64,000 bases of DNA, from assembly GCF_002127325.2 (NCBI RefSeq), contig NC_035437.2, positions 170,243,498 through 170,307,497 of the forward strand. Direction: 5' to 3'. The position numbers and the translations under genes were made by a program. This document shows, one piece after another, positions 12,538 to 25,516 of the stretch. How positions within the stretch are numbered: position 1 is the stretch's first letter; each line of letters opens with the position of its first letter. A model generated the notes under the pieces. It was given only the letters and a program-made list of their open reading frames with translations. It was not told the DNA's origin and searched no databases. The stretch comes from Helianthus annuus. Taxonomy: Eukaryota; Streptophyta; Magnoliopsida; Asterales; Asteraceae.

Positions 12538-13356
12538 ATGCCGTACAGCATGAATGAGATGTCGGAAGCATTTCAGAACCTCAACCTCTATCCTGTGCCA
12601 ATTGAAGTCTCCCACAACTTCACTGGTTACATTGCTGACATAGAGGAACCGCTAGAATTCCAAACTCCACCGCTGGAAAAAGCAAAACCTAAAAAGAAGA
12701 GAAGATATGTAGGGTGGCGAAAGGTGCGCCGAAGGAAACCTAGGAGACTCCCTAAAATAGAAAATCCTGTGAGTGTGAGCAAGGGAAAAGAAATAGAAAC
12801 CGGAGAAAGTTCCAAGCCAGCAGAAATAAGGATAGACCTAAAGCAAAAAGGAATAGAGATCGGAGAAAGCTCTAAACAGTCTAAGGAAATCACATTCCAG
12901 GACGAAATAGACCGCCTACTGGATAATTGTGATATTCTAGAGCCTATCAACGATAATCTCTTCTCTTATCCTGCTACAGCCCAATTCCCAATAAACCTAG
13001 GACCAGCTATTCCAGACCCACTAGTTCACACCCGACCATTAGGCCAAATGGAGGAATGGTGGACCAATGACTGGCAATTCCAAAATATAGTCAATAGTCC
13101 CTATAGTTTTCTCCCACAATTTGATCCAGAACCTATCCCTAATCCGCCAATGAGCTATGAAAATTTAGCTGAACTACGTCAGTTTGGTGAAGAACTGATA
13201 GGCACCGGGAATAGGATCCGGGAAATGGGGGAGCAGATTTCTTGGAAATACGACGAGGGGAGCGTCGTTACTGAAACTACCAGCAAACCAAAAGATAGGA
13301 GGGGTTTGGAGAAGTTTGTTTGTATTATAACTAATATAGTAAAACTGATTCTGTAA
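12538..13356 (+). CDS. Accessory ORF 2 of element B, unknown protein (272 aa)
   Basis: ATG 12538 is chosen; the frame is open five codons further upstream without an ATG. The protein has a short N-terminal region, a strongly basic block at about residues 47-75 (KPKKKRRYVGWRKVRRRKPR), two similar GESSK-containing segments, an acidic Asp/Glu-rich middle and a Pro-rich C-terminal half. The basic block looks like a nuclear localisation or RNA-binding stretch. No catalytic motif, zinc knuckle or transmembrane segment is seen, and no family is recognised. It lies between ORF 1 and gag-pol in the same orientation. Some plant retrotransposons carry extra ORFs, but usually after pol or inside gag, so this layout deserves a check. 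Confidence 0.6.
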   Translation: MPYSMNEMSEAFQNLNLYPVPIEVSHNFTGYIADIEEPLEFQTPPLEKAKPKKKRRYVGWRKVRRRKPRRLPKIENPVSVSKGKEIETGESSKPAEIRIDLKQKGIEIGESSKQSKEITFQDEIDRLLDNCDILEPINDNLFSYPATAQFPINLGPAIPDPLVHTRPLGQMEEWWTNDWQFQNIVNSPYSFLPQFDPEPIPNPPMSYENLAELRQFGEELIGTGNRIREMGEQISWKYDEGSVVTETTSKPKDRRGLEKFVCIITNIVKLIL

Positions 13357-13542
13357 AATGGGCAATAAAACACTGTAAGATAAAAAGTGTGTATTGAAGC
13401 AGGTATAATATATAAAACAAAACAGAAGTCGAGGCATCGATAATTTTGGCTATGCTTGCATGTTATAATGATCTGTGTATTTATCTGTGATTTTGTTATC
13501 AATAATTAGACACTAATAATTCCTATTAATACTAATTAGCAG

Positions 13543-16500
13543 ATGGAAAACGCTAATAGTGAACCAGTTAATGAAGTAAATCAGTCTGAGCAAAATCAGG
13601 AAGATCAATATATAACTAGACAAGATATTGAGCACTTTATTGCTCAAGGGATAGCCAATGCTATTCCAGAAATTGTGGCTACTGTTCAGAAACCTGCCAA
13701 CCCACAATTAATTCCTAGTAAACGTACTCCGGAAGATAACGACAGTAACAGCATAAATGGAGGCGGCAATCATGACGATCATGATCCGCAACAGGCCCCA
13801 CTTCCTAAGAAAATGAAAGCTGCAACGTCTGGTTGCACTTACAAAGAATTTCTTGCCTGTAAACCCGAAGAATTTGCAGGTAATGAAGGGGCAACCGCAA
13901 CACTGCGTTGGTTAGAGAAAACCGAAGCAGTGATTGCAATAAGTAAATGTGCTGAGGAAGATCAAGTGATGTATGCATCAAACTTGTTCAAAGAAGGGGC
14001 GTTGGAATGGTGGAACACGGTGCTACAAGCAAAAGGAAGAAGGGTGGCCTATTCGATGAATTGGGAAGAATTTAAGAGTCTTGTCGAAAGAAAATTCTGT
14101 CCCGAATACGAGAAGGAACAAATGGCAAACAAGTTCCTGAGTCATCGTATGTTAGGTGTAGACTGTCGAGGATATACTTCGACATTCTTCGAATATGCGA
14201 GAGTGGTACCTTCCCTGGCTTCGCCTGAACCGGTACTCATTTCCCGTTATATTTGGGGATTAATTGGAGAAATCCGTAACATCGTTAAAGCTGCGAGACC
14301 ATGCACGATTGACGATGCTGTGGAATTAGCTAATACCTTAACCGATGAACTAGTCCGCACCAGAGAAGAAGATCGCAAGAAGGAATTGGCTCAGAAGATT
14401 ACCCAAGGATTTCGTGTGGGTAATAATTTCAAGAAAAGGGGAACCGGGCAATACTCGTCACCTCCTTTCTGCAGAAATTGCAAGAAGAAACACTATGGAC
14501 AATGCAATGTAATTTGCAACTTTTGCAAGGCGAAAGGACATCGGGAAGAAGACTGTAGAAGGAAAACAAGAATCTGTTATAACTGCAGAGAAACGGGACA
14601 CTTCCAATCTGAATGTCCTAAGTTAGCTAAACCAGCAGATAGTAGAGCTAAAACGACTGAAGGAACTACTAAGAAAAATGCACGAGCATTCCAGCTGACC
14701 ACTCAAGAAGCCGAACTCATTCCAGACGTGATAGCTGGTACGTTCTTAGTGCATAACGTCTATGCAAAAGTATTATTTGATTCTGGTGCAAACCAAAGTT
14801 TCATTAATACTGCATTCTGCCAAGCTCTTAACTTACCTCTAACTCACCTTAGGCAGATTTATACAGTCGAAACAGCAGAAGGGAATTCTGTTAACATAGA
14901 CAAGGTTTTGCAAGAAGGAAAGATAGAATTGTTAGGTCATAATTTTTCTGCAAACCTATTACCCATGAATTTAGCCGGATTTGATGTAGTATTAGGAATG
15001 GATTGGTTAGTCACCAACCATGCTCAAATCCTGTGTGATAAGAATTCCGTAGAAATCCGTACCCCCACAGGAGAAGTAATTCTAATTACAGGAGATAGAC
15101 CTCGAAAGCCACTGAAATTCATTTCAGTAATAAAATTAGCTAGTTATTCAAGGAAACAAGAAATGGTGTATATGATTTATGTAATCATTAACACTAAAAG
15201 TAAGGAACTCCAGGACATCCTTATAGTTTCAGAATACCCAGATGTTTTTCCAGAAGAATTACCTGGATTACCACCTGATAGGGAAGTAGAGTTTAGAATT
15301 CATTTAATTCCAGGTACTACACCAATAGCTAAGACACCTTATCGATTAGCACCTACTGAAATGCTAGAATTGAAAAAGCAATTAGATGAATTACTAAGCA
15401 AAGGATTCATACAACCTAGTTCATCCCCTTGGGGTGCACCAGTGTTGTTTGTGAAAAAGAAAGATGGATCAATGAGAATGTGTATCGATTATAGGGAATT
15501 AAATAAAGTTACAATTAAGAACCGATACCCATTACCTAGGATTGATGATCTTTTTGATCAATTGCAAGGAGCTAGGTATTTCTCTAAGATAGATTTAAGA
15601 TCTGGATATCACCAATTGAAAGTACAAGAGGAGGACATACCTAAAACTGCTTTCAGAACTAGGTATGGTCATTATGAGTTTACAGTCATGCCCTTTGGAT
15701 TAACAAATGCTCCAGCTGCATTTATGGACATGATGAATAGGATCTGTAAACCATACTTGGATAAATTTGTAATCGTGTTCATTGACGATATACTCATTTA
15801 TTCCAAAAGTCAGGAGGAACATTGTGAGCACCTACATGCACTCTTAACTTTGTTAAGAAAGGAAAAGCTTTATGCCAAATTCTCGAAGTGCGAATTCTGG
15901 CTACAAAAAGTGAAATTTTTAGGTCATATGGTGAATCACGAAGGAATTCACGTAGATCCTGCTAAAATAGAAGCAATCACAAATTGGAAAGCTCCACGAA
16001 CGGCTATGGAAGTTAGAAGTTTTCTAGGATTAGCTGGATATTATAGACGATTTATTAAAGATTTCTCTAAGATAGCTGTACCTTTAACTAAACTAACCTG
16101 TAAAGCCGTTAAGTTTGAATGGGGATCTAGACAAGAGGAAGCTTTTAGGATTCTAAAGCACAAATTGACAAATGCTCCAATTTTAGCTTTACCCGAAGGA
16201 ACCGAGGATTTTGAAGTATACTGTGATGCTTCAAAATTAGGATATGGATGTGTGTTGATGCAACGCAAAAAGGTAATTGCGTATGCCTCTAGGCAATTGA
16301 AAAAGCACGAAGAAAATTACACGACTCATGACCTAGAGTTAGGAGCCATAATTTTCGCTCTTAAAATTTGGAGACATTATCTGTATGGAAGTAAGTTTAC
16401 TATCTATACGGACCATAAGAGTTTAAGGTATATATTTGGGCAAAAAGAGTTAAACATGAGGCAAAGAAGGTGGATGGAAATCCTAAGTGATTACGACTGT

Positions 16501-18033
16501 GATATTCAATATCACGAAGGAAAGGCAAACGTAGTCGCAGACGCCTTAAGTCGTAAGTATCATGAAAAGCAAAAGCGAGTCCGTGCTCTTAGGTTAAATC
16601 TACAATTAGATTTAATGGAACAATTGAAGAAAATTCAGGAAACGGCAATCAAGGACGATGCCGAAGGAATGAAAGGTTACCTAAAGGAATTAGAACAAGG
16701 AAAAGATGGAATTTGGAGATTCCACAAGAAACGAATTTGGGTACCTAAGCAAGGAGAATTAAGAAATAAAATTTTAGAAGAATCTCATAAATCTAGGTAT
16801 ACTGTACATCCAGGAAATAATAAGATGTACCAAGATTTAAGAAATAATTTTTGGTGGATAAGAATGAAAAAGGATATAGCCGAATACGTATCTAAGTGTC
16901 TAACCTGTTCACAAGTTAAAGCCGAACATCAGAAACCTTCAGGACTACTACAACAGTTAGAAATGCCTGTATGGAAATGGGAACTCATAACAATGGATTT
17001 TGTTACTAAGTTACCCAAAACCAGAAAAGGCAATGATGCTATTTGGGTAATTGTGGATCGATTAACCAAATCAGCTCATTTTCTACCAATGAAGGAAACC
17101 TTTAGCATGGAAAGGTTAGCCAAGTTGTACGTAGATGAAGTAGTATCCTTACATGGAGTCCCACTCTCCATTGTATCGGATAGAGATAGTCGTTTCACTT
17201 CCCGTTTCTGGACAAGTTTCCAAGAAGCAATGGGAACTCGACTTAATTTAAGTACTGCATATCATCCTCAAATGGACGGACAAAGTGAAAGGACGATACA
17301 AACCCTGGAAGACATGCTCCGAGCTTGTGTAATTGACTTTGGTGGTAATTGGGATAGCCATTTACCATTAATTGAATTCTCCTATAACAATAGTTATCAT
17401 TCGAGCATCGAAGCTGCTCCATTCGAAGCACTGTATGGACGCAAGTGCAGAACTCCCGTTTGCTGGGCAGAAATAGGAGAAAGTCAGTTATCAGGTCCAG
17501 AGATTGTACAAGAGACTACAGACAAAATAACTCAAATCAAGGAAAGATTGAAGACAGCTAGAGATCGTCAGAAGAGCTATGCAGACAATCGCCGCAAGCC
17601 GTTAGAATTCCAAGTCGGAGACAAAGTACTATTAAAAGTATCTCCTTGGAAAGGAGTAGTACGATTCGGTAAGAAAGGAAAACTGAGTCCCAGATATGTT
17701 GGATCATTCCCAGTGATCCAACGAATAGGACCAGTAGCTTATCGTTTACAACTACCAGAAGAATTAGCAGGAGTACATGATGTGTTTCATGTATCCAATC
17801 TCAAGAAATGTTTATCAGACGAATCCCTGGTAGTACCTCTTCAAGATATAGAGATAAATGAAAAGCTGAAATTCGTAGAGAAACCCTTACAAATAGAAGA
17901 CCGGAAGATCAAGTTTCTCAAACACAAACGACTAGTGCTAGTAAAAGTCAAATGGGAATCCAAGAGAGGACCAGAGTACACTTGGGAACTGGAATCAGAG
18001 ATGAAGCGAAAGTACCCTCATCTATTTCAGTAA
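13543..18033 (+). CDS. gag-pol: Gag-pol polyprotein of element B, intact (1496 aa)
   Basis: One uninterrupted frame runs from ATG 13543 to TAA 18033. Domains in order are: gag core about residues 100-260; zinc knuckles with C325/C328/H333/C338 and C345/C348/H353/C358, preceded by a shorter CCHC-like group at 310-321; aspartic protease with DSGA at 413-416; reverse transcriptase about 596-800 with FIDD at 746-749; RNase H with D895, E932, D957; integrase zinc finger H1082, H1089, C1119, C1122; integrase core D1152, D1213, E1249; and a chromodomain-like tail from about 1440 to the end. All expected catalytic residues are present. Length and order fit a Ty3/gypsy chromovirus of Tekay/Del type. 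The protein would make particles, copy the RNA and integrate the DNA. Confidence 0.97.
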   Translation: MENANSEPVNEVNQSEQNQEDQYITRQDIEHFIAQGIANAIPEIVATVQKPANPQLIPSKRTPEDNDSNSINGGGNHDDHDPQQAPLPKKMKAATSGCTYKEFLACKPEEFAGNEGATATLRWLEKTEAVIAISKCAEEDQVMYASNLFKEGALEWWNTVLQAKGRRVAYSMNWEEFKSLVERKFCPEYEKEQMANKFLSHRMLGVDCRGYTSTFFEYARVVPSLASPEPVLISRYIWGLIGEIRNIVKAARPCTIDDAVELANTLTDELVRTREEDRKKELAQKITQGFRVGNNFKKRGTGQYSSPPFCRNCKKKHYGQCNVICNFCKAKGHREEDCRRKTRICYNCRETGHFQSECPKLAKPADSRAKTTEGTTKKNARAFQLTTQEAELIPDVIAGTFLVHNVYAKVLFDSGANQSFINTAFCQALNLPLTHLRQIYTVETAEGNSVNIDKVLQEGKIELLGHNFSANLLPMNLAGFDVVLGMDWLVTNHAQILCDKNSVEIRTPTGEVILITGDRPRKPLKFISVIKLASYSRKQEMVYMIYVIINTKSKELQDILIVSEYPDVFPEELPGLPPDREVEFRIHLIPGTTPIAKTPYRLAPTEMLELKKQLDELLSKGFIQPSSSPWGAPVLFVKKKDGSMRMCIDYRELNKVTIKNRYPLPRIDDLFDQLQGARYFSKIDLRSGYHQLKVQEEDIPKTAFRTRYGHYEFTVMPFGLTNAPAAFMDMMNRICKPYLDKFVIVFIDDILIYSKSQEEHCEHLHALLTLLRKEKLYAKFSKCEFWLQKVKFLGHMVNHEGIHVDPAKIEAITNWKAPRTAMEVRSFLGLAGYYRRFIKDFSKIAVPLTKLTCKAVKFEWGSRQEEAFRILKHKLTNAPILALPEGTEDFEVYCDASKLGYGCVLMQRKKVIAYASRQLKKHEENYTTHDLELGAIIFALKIWRHYLYGSKFTIYTDHKSLRYIFGQKELNMRQRRWMEILSDYDCDIQYHEGKANVVADALSRKYHEKQKRVRALRLNLQLDLMEQLKKIQETAIKDDAEGMKGYLKELEQGKDGIWRFHKKRIWVPKQGELRNKILEESHKSRYTVHPGNNKMYQDLRNNFWWIRMKKDIAEYVSKCLTCSQVKAEHQKPSGLLQQLEMPVWKWELITMDFVTKLPKTRKGNDAIWVIVDRLTKSAHFLPMKETFSMERLAKLYVDEVVSLHGVPLSIVSDRDSRFTSRFWTSFQEAMGTRLNLSTAYHPQMDGQSERTIQTLEDMLRACVIDFGGNWDSHLPLIEFSYNNSYHSSIEAAPFEALYGRKCRTPVCWAEIGESQLSGPEIVQETTDKITQIKERLKTARDRQKSYADNRRKPLEFQVGDKVLLKVSPWKGVVRFGKKGKLSPRYVGSFPVIQRIGPVAYRLQLPEELAGVHDVFHVSNLKKCLSDESLVVPLQDIEINEKLKFVEKPLQIEDRKIKFLKHKRLVLVKVKWESKRGPEYTWELESEMKRKYPHLFQ

Positions 18034-18056
18034 ATCTCGAGGACGAGATTTTTCTC

Positions 18057-18069
18057 AAGGTGGGGAGGA
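18057..18069 (+). promoter_or_regulatory. Polypurine tract of element B
   Basis: AAGGTGGGGAGGA directly abuts the 3' LTR, the usual start site for plus-strand DNA synthesis. Confidence 0.9.
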
Positions 18070-19506
18070 TGTAACAAACTGCCACTAAAATCAATAGTTA
18101 GGACAATAATTAGTCAATAAGAAAACCCTAATTGAGACACCCAATTAATTCTGCACTAACCCTAAAATTTTCAGAATGATTGGAATCAGGATCAGGGCCC
18201 CTAAAACTCAAGGGGGGTAAACCCTAGTTTAATAATTATCTAAAATAAACGTTGGTTTGATCTGATTGGCTGGATTCTTGAGTCACCCAAGATAGTCCCG
18301 AGTCTAGGCAGCCTAGGAATTAGACTGCTTAGCTTACGGACCGTAAGGGGTCAGGCATACGGTCCGTAAGGGAGTCCCAAAAATTCCTATAAATAGCCGA
18401 CCTTGGGACTTGCACAGGGGAGTTGAAACGACGTTTATACCTACTGTGTACGTCGAATTATCATAGTTATAGTACAATAAACACACACACGAACACGAGG
18501 TGCTGCCGCAATCAGGGTAATAACTCGATCGCTATTACGATTCAACGTCCGATCGATTATAACTATCCAACGATTGTCCGAGTGCTGCTCAAATTGAGCT
18601 TGTACTTTGTTATTCATTGTGATTTCAACTTGAATGTTTGAGTGCTGTTCGAATTCGGACTATGCTCTGTCATTCGTTGTGAATCTATTGAATTGTTAAG
18701 TATCGCACTTGATAATAGTTGTGAGGGTTTAATCTCGTGAATTGACGTAACTGCTGAATTAGTTACTAATCCCGTTTGTGTGTGCATTGTTATTTAAATT
18801 AGGTTAGAAGACTAATCAGTAAAGCTTATACTCTGCTCGTAAATCTGCAATGTGAGTCATTCTCTTTTTATCAACTGTTTTACAAAACTCCAAATTATTT
18901 TCAAAGTTATAGTTACAGTGATTAAGTATATGTAATCACCAAGTTACAGCCGGTATGTGGGGTTTTGTATACATTACTTATTTCCCGTCACACTTGGACA
19001 AACGGGTGGCCAAGGGGTGATCTGACCACAGTCACAAACACCATTGGACAAATGGGCTAGCCAATGGATGGTCGAGTGACAAATACTGTGGGTAGTTGGT
19101 TTGATATCAGAAACATTGTAATTCCCCTTAATACTGTAGATTATAACAAATGTGTCGTTTTCAGTAAACTGAATGATTCACTCAGTATTTCCCCGCTGAC
19201 AAAACCTTTTTCAAACATGTTTCAGGTGATCTGGTGTGAGCAAAGAAAAGTGCCGTGGAGCACTCCCAGCTTAGAAAAGTGGCTCAATGTAAATAAATAA
19301 ATAAACATGTTTTGAAAATAAAGATTTCCCTGAGAAATCGCATTATTGTAAATTTCGGGAATTTATCCCTAAGTTATGAAACGAGCAGTTTAAATTATTA
19401 AAAGATCCTGTTTTAAAAAGACTTCCGCTGTCGCTTAAATTAAATACCATGGGATTCCTGTCCCGCGGCTCCTGAAATGGGTCAAACCGGGTCGGGGGCC
19501 GTGACA
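18070..19506 (+). repeat. 3' LTR of element B
   Basis: 1437 bp, same length as the 5' copy, about 15 single-base differences counted by eye and no indels seen. Confidence 0.95.
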
Positions 19507-19511
19507 ACAGC

Positions 19512-21428
19512 AGCCTCAGCAACAGCCTCAACAGCAACAACAACAAGCCGCCCGCGCCATAACTTTCAACATCAATGCGCGCCAAGCCCAGGCCGACAAC
19601 AATGTGGTCAATGGTACGTTCCTTGTGAATGGTATTTATGCTTCGTGTTTGTTTGATACTGGATTCGATAACTGTTTTGTGTCATTCGAATTCGAAAAGC
19701 TCCTTAATCGTAAGCGCTCCCATCTCCCCTCGACGTTCGATGTCGAAGTCGCCACCGAAAGAACTGTCGCCGTCAATTCTGTCCTTCGTGATACTCTTGA
19801 GCTCAATAATCACATCTTTCCGATTGACCTCATTCCGATGCAGCTCGGAAGTTTTGACATCATAGTAGGCATGGACTTTATTCGTGAAAACCATGCTGAA
19901 GTTGTGTGCTTTAATAAGATGATCCGATTCGCGCTCGCTAATGGTGATGTATTATGTGTTTTTGGTGAAACTCCCTCGAAAGGTCTTAAGCTCATGCCAT
20001 GTGTGCAAGCTAGCAAGTATCTCCGCAAGGAATACAAAGCTTTCTTGGCTAACATTATAGTAGCGGAGAAAGAAAAGAAAGGAAAGACAGAAGTAAACGA
20101 AGTCCCCGTTGTGTGTGAATTTCCAAGGGTATTCCCTGATGATCTTCCAGGCTTACTGCCAAGTCGTGATATCGACTTTCGTATCGACCTCATTCCTGGA
20201 GCAAACCGTATCGCTAGAGCTCCTTATCGACTCGCTCCGTCCGAAATGCGTAAACTATCGAGTCAACTCCAGGAATTGCTTGATAAAGGCTTCATTCGCC
20301 CGAGCACCTCTCCATGGGGCGCGCCAGTCCTTTTCATCAAAAAGAAGGATGGGTCGTTCAGGATGTGCATCGACTATCGGGAGTTGAATAAGTTAACTAT
20401 CAAGAATCGTTATCCCCTGCCTCGAATTGATGATCTGTTTGACCAGCTACAAGGTGCTACGTGTTTCTCGAAGATCAATCTACACTCAGGCTATCACCAA
20501 CTACGCATTCAAGAGGATGATATACCCAAAACCGCTTTTCGCACTCGATACGGCCACTATGAGTTCGTTGTTATGCCTTTTGGTTTAACCAACGCACCCG
20601 CAGTTTTCATGGATCTGATGAATCGGGTGTGTAAACCATTTCTTGACTGCTTCGTCATCGTGTTCATCGATGATATCCTGATCTATTCCAAGTCGAAATC
20701 CGAACACGCGCAACAGCTACATTTGGTTCTCGAGCTACTCCAAGGGAATCGACTCTATGCCAAGTTCTCCAAGTGCGAATTTTGGCTGGAGGAGGTTCAG
20801 TTCCTCGGTCACATTGTCAATAGTCAAGGTATTCATGTCGATCCCGCGAAGATTGAAGCAGTTAAAAGTTGGGTTACACCGAAGAACCCGTCTAAAGTCC
20901 GTTCTTTTCTAGGACTAGCGGGCTATTATCGTCGATTTATCGAAGGGTTCTCTAAAATCATTGTGCCGCTTACCGCTCTCACGCATAAAGACAAGCCTTT
21001 TGTTTGGGGAACCGAACAAGAGTCTGCTTTCCAAACCCTCAAACACATGCTTTGCAATGCTCATGTCCTCACGTTACCCGACGGAAACGACGACTTTATA
21101 GTCTATTGCGATGCCTCAAACCTTGGCCTTGGTTGTGTTCTCATGCAACGAGACAAGGTTATCGCTTACGCATCTCGTCAGCTCAAGATCCACGAGAAGA
21201 ACTATACAACCCATGACCTCGAGCTAGGCGCAGTTGTTTTTGCGTTAAAAATTTGGCGACACTACCTGTATGGTACCAAGTGTACGATCTTCACCGATCA
21301 TAGGAGCCTACAACATATCTTTAACCAGAAGGAACTTAATATGTGTCAACGCCGATGGGTAGAACTTCTCAACGATTATGACTATGAGATCTGTTACCAC
21401 CTAGGCAAAGCGAATGTCGTTGCCGACG
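19512..21428 (+). pseudogene. pol: Pol of element A, first part: protease, RT, RNase H
   Basis: The frame continues the Gln-rich run of gag across the element B insertion site. Visible domains: aspartic protease ([12 protein letters not shown]), reverse transcriptase with conserved [10 protein letters not shown] and the active-site box [12 protein letters not shown], and RNase H with YCDAS, THDLEL and TDHRS. It breaks off at 21428 within GKANVVAD, where element C is inserted; reading on into C gives 20 foreign codons and a stop. No other stop is seen in this part. The function was reverse transcription of element A; it is now split from its integrase by 24 kb. Confidence 0.93.
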
Positions 21429-22034
21429 TGTCACAGCCCCTGACCCCACCCTGGGAGCGAGAGCCGTGAACCAGCCAGATGGTATCGGTGTTTATTAATT
21501 ACGCAGCGGAAAAATTTTCATCAGGATCGTAGTTAGGAAATAATTTCAGAGTTTGTAAAACACCAAACTTTTAATATTAAACAAATAGGCTTAAAACCAT
21601 ATTTAATTCAATTGTTTTAATAGGGATAAATCCGAATAAATAAAACATAATTTTCTTCTTTTATTCAGGTGTTTATAGCCACTTTATTTAAATAAACCTT
21701 TAGTGCTCCATAGCTGGCTTCTATTATCTTTACAACAGGTTACCTGAAACACGTTTTGAAAACATTTTATCAGTAATAAATAATGGCGAGTTCATTCCAT
21801 TTTTATAAAAATATATTGTTATACTTTACATCATTAAGAGTGTTTATATTTGTTTATATTTACCCAAAACTCAATCAGTATTTGTCACATGGTGGCAGTT
21901 CCGATGTGACAGTGGTCATATCACTCATTGGCTCACTTTCGTCCAATAGTGAATTTATCAAGTAATAGATATTTAGTATATCTTACTATTATATTGGTCA
22001 CTAGGCGATTCCTGTGACGATGGTCAAATCACTG

Positions 22035-22310
22035 TTGATCATTCTCTCAATTAGTGACTCGGGTCATATTACTGTTGATCATTCTCTCAACTAGTAATTG
22101 TGGTCATATCACTGTTGATCATTTTGTCAACTAGTAACTCAGGTCATATTACTGTTGATCATTGTCTCAACTAGTAATTGTGGTCATATCACTGTTGATC
22201 ATTCTTTCAACTAGTGACTCTGGTCATAACACTGTTGATCATTCTCTCAACTAGTGTCTTTGGTCATGTCACTGTTGATCATTCTCTCAACTAGTGACTC
22301 TGGACTTAGT
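22035..22310 (-). repeat. 40-bp minisatellite in LTR of element C (7 copies)
   Basis: Seven tandem copies of a unit containing CTGTTGATCATTCT and CAACTAGT, period 39-40 bp. The right LTR has a matching array at 35428-35705, so it is an original part of the LTR. The last copies also recur at 27902-28015 through the tandem duplication. Confidence 0.9.
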
Positions 22311-23136
22311 AGTGTCCCGTGATATTACTTTGTCAAATATATTTTCTATGGCACAAAACCACTTAACCCAGAAAATGAAATATATCATTTTCTGTTAAAT
22401 TAATAGCTATAACTTTATCAAATATAATATATTAATTAAATAATTGTGATATTATTCTTTAATATATTAACGTAACTAAGATTAAAATATAATCTTAGTA
22501 TATTAAAAGTAGAATATATTATTTTTTGACATATTTTATTATGATATACATCTATGTCAAATATAACATGTAATAATTTAGTATATTACATATTATATTA
22601 TATTTGTAGAAAATATATGATGTTTAATAGTCTAGTAAAATATATTTAAGTCTTTTTCTTTTTCATTATTATATATAAGTTTATTCATCATGTCATTTTG
22701 TTTTGACAAACTTGGCCTAGCTAGGTGTCCCAAACCAACCGCATAACATTGCCCATTCCATATATCTAATATAAATTTATAAGATATATTCAATATTTTA
22801 ATATAGTAATGTAAAAAAAAGAATATTAGTTATAGGCTATGGCTACTGGGGCATAATTCTCCCGTGCTTGTGGTCATGCTACTATTGTTTAACTTTTTGG
22901 CCAATAGTAATGAGGGTCAAGTAATGTATAAAACCTCCCATACCGACAATTATTACAGAATATAAAAATTTAATCACTGTAAGTATAACTGGTAAATATT
23001 TAGGATTTTGGAAAGCATAATTGTATCACAAAAAGGTGATAAAACTGTGAGAAAAGAGAATGAACTCACTTTGTAACTTTAGGGTTCAACTAGAAAGCCT
23101 ACTGGTAGAATCTTTGGTATAACTTCTGAGCTATTT

Positions 23137-23139
<3 letters not shown>

Positions 23140-23186
<47 letters not shown>
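23140..23186. repeat. (TA)n microsatellite
   Basis: An original part of the element C LTR; the right LTR has the same tract at 44413-44452 and duplication unit 2 has it at 28855-28886. It is the target of the four inserts that follow. Confidence 0.9.
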
Positions 23187-23189
<3 letters not shown>

Positions 23190-25516
23190 GGCTGCTCATT
23201 TATAATTGTCAGATTCTCTATCTCTCTCCACCTTTTTGAAAACTCATCTCATCCATCCTCTCAAACTCATTTGGTTATTTTGTTCAAGAAGCTTCTTCCT
23301 CATTTGAAGGCATCCTTCCGATGAGTCAGATCTTTTTTAAATAGAAGCCTCCCTTTGCAGATGTATGTTCTTTTTTCTTATTCTCTACCAAATCTTGTAA
23401 AGTACAAGTGGAGATGCATAAGGTACAACAAGCTCTTTTGTTGGTGGTTGTTTTACTCGTGCTGCATTTTGTGCAAAGATAATGTGAGATTTCAAATGGG
23501 TTTGTGGTAAAGGTTAGACCTTTTCAATGTTTTTTTACAAGATTCTTGTTCTTGAATTCTTTAATTTTGCCGCCATTGTTGAGTGTTCTTATGATGCATT
23601 TTACTAGAATTGGTGTGCAAGCGCAAATCTTTTTTTTCTGGGATTTGTTTGATTTGTCAATTACTTGCATTTTTAATCTTATTTAATGGATTTCAAGTTT
23701 TTTTTTACTGTTGAATTATTGAATTTTGTAGCATTTTGTAGCAATTTTGTAGCGTTTTGTGCAAAGACCATGGTTAATGTTAATTAATTTACAAGTGAAT
23801 TTTTGGGGTTTTTTTATGAATTCTGTAGATTTTGATCTTAATTAAACAATATATATTCTTGAGTTTCTGTTTAAACTATCTTTTTTGATATTTGCAAGTT
23901 TTGATGGTTCGGTGCTTTTGAATGTTTGAATATGGTGCTTTTGAATGTTTGAATATGTTGGATCTGGTGATTTTTGGATAGTGATTTTTGGTGATTTGTG
24001 AATTTTTTGAATGTTTGAACAGGTTACCTTTTGCTGGGTTTTGTTTGAACAGATATCGAAATCAAGGCATGGTTACCTTTTGATTATGTGGGTTTTGATA
24101 TGGTCGATTTGGGCGGCGATGATGAAAAAAAACGTAAATTTAGATGATGATGGCGCGGTAAGGATGGCGGAGGGTAGGTTTTTTGAACCTGCAACCCCAC
24201 TTTTGCAGCCTTTTTGATTATCGGATAATCTAAGCCAAACCCCTTTTTTTCGAGATACACTTTGTTTTGATGTTGTTGGTTCACCCCCCCCCCCCCCCAG
24301 TCGATGATGATAACAATATATCTGAGACGCTTCATTGAGTTTGCGATTTCTGGGTCCGTTCGTTTTTGCGTAAAAAAAATTTTGTAAAAAAAAAATTAAA
24401 CCGTAAACTTTTTTACGTCAACCGTAAACTTTTTAACGTAAAAAAATTTAGGAAAAACGTAAAAATGTAAATTTTTTTTACTAAAACGAAAAAAACGTTA
24501 ACGTAAAAACGTTAACGTAAAAAGTAAAACGTAAAACTTAAAACGTAAAACTTAAAAAAGTAAAACGTAAAACTTAAAACGTAAAAAACGTTAACGTAAA
24601 AAACCGGCGCGTAAAACGTAAAAAACGTTAATGTAAAAAACGTTAACGTAAAAAACCGGCGTGTTAAACGTAAAAACGTAAAAAACGTTAACGTAAAAAA
24701 CCGGCGCGTAAAACGTAAAAAAACGTTGACGTAAAAAACCGGGACGTAAAACGCAAAAAAACGGCGTGTAAAACGTAAATAACGTTAACGTAAAAAACCG
24801 GCGCGTAAAACGTAAAAAAACGTTAACGTAAAAAACCGGTGCGTAAAACGCAAAAAAAAACGTTGTCGTAAAAACTGGGACGTAAAACGCAAAAAACCGG
24901 CGCGTAAAACGTAAATAACGTTAACGTAAAAAACCTGGACGTAAAACGCCAAAAACCGGCGCGTAAAACGTAAATAACGTTAACGTAAAAAACCGGGGCG
25001 TAAAACGCAAAAACGGCGCGTTGAAAAAACGACGCGTGAAAAAGCCGGGCGAAAAAACGGCGCGTCAAAAAACGACGCGTGAAAAAGCCGGGCGAAAAAA
25101 CGGAAAACGTAATTTTTAACGCAAAACGTAAAGTTTTTTAACGTAAATGACGGCGTAAATAACGGCGTGTAAAAAAACGACGTTTGAAAAAGCTCGGGTC
25201 GCAAAAAACGTAATTTGATTTGTTAAAAAATCTGAATTTAAAAATGATTTTTAATAAAAAGATTATGATTAAAAAATAAAAAGTAATATAATAAAACAAA
25301 AATGTAATAAAAAAATAATAAAAACTAAAAGACAAAAAAATTTAATTTTACTAAATTACCCTTTTTGATTAAAATATTAAAGAAATAATAAGACAAAAAA
25401 TACTTAATATTATTTTTTAAATACTTTTAATCTCATCCATCCATCTACTTGATCTAATGGCCAGAAAGTGGTTCACGCGGTTCTTACAACTGGAGGTGGT
25501 TTTCATTTTAGCGCTC

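Larger units (their letters stand above)
10480..19506 (+). mobile_element. Ty3/gypsy retrotransposon B (chromovirus, Tekay-like), structurally intact, TSD ACAGC
   Basis: Both LTRs are 1437 bp (10480-11916 and 18070-19506), start TGTAACAAACTG and end GGGGCCGTGACA. By eye they differ at about 15 positions, near 1%. ACAGC flanks the element at 10475-10479 and 19507-19511. Primer site, polypurine tract, a full gag-pol frame and LTR promoter motifs are all present. Two extra ORFs lie between primer site and gag-pol. The LTR shares blocks with those of element C and the solo LTR, so the three belong to one lineage. It is the youngest large insertion in the nest and could still be active; activity is not shown by sequence. 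Confidence 0.95.

Noticed and set aside
22035..22310. Regular 40-bp repeats that resemble a CRISPR array
   Set aside because: No unique spacers; it is a simple minisatellite inside a plant LTR and recurs in the other LTR.
23290..23330. CCGATGAGTCAG resembling a hammerhead ribozyme core
   Set aside because: The second conserved box and matching stems were not found nearby.
24823..25335. Several overlapping minus-strand ORFs rich in Phe and Arg
   Set aside because: They are readings of the CGTAAAA satellite without stop codons, not genes.
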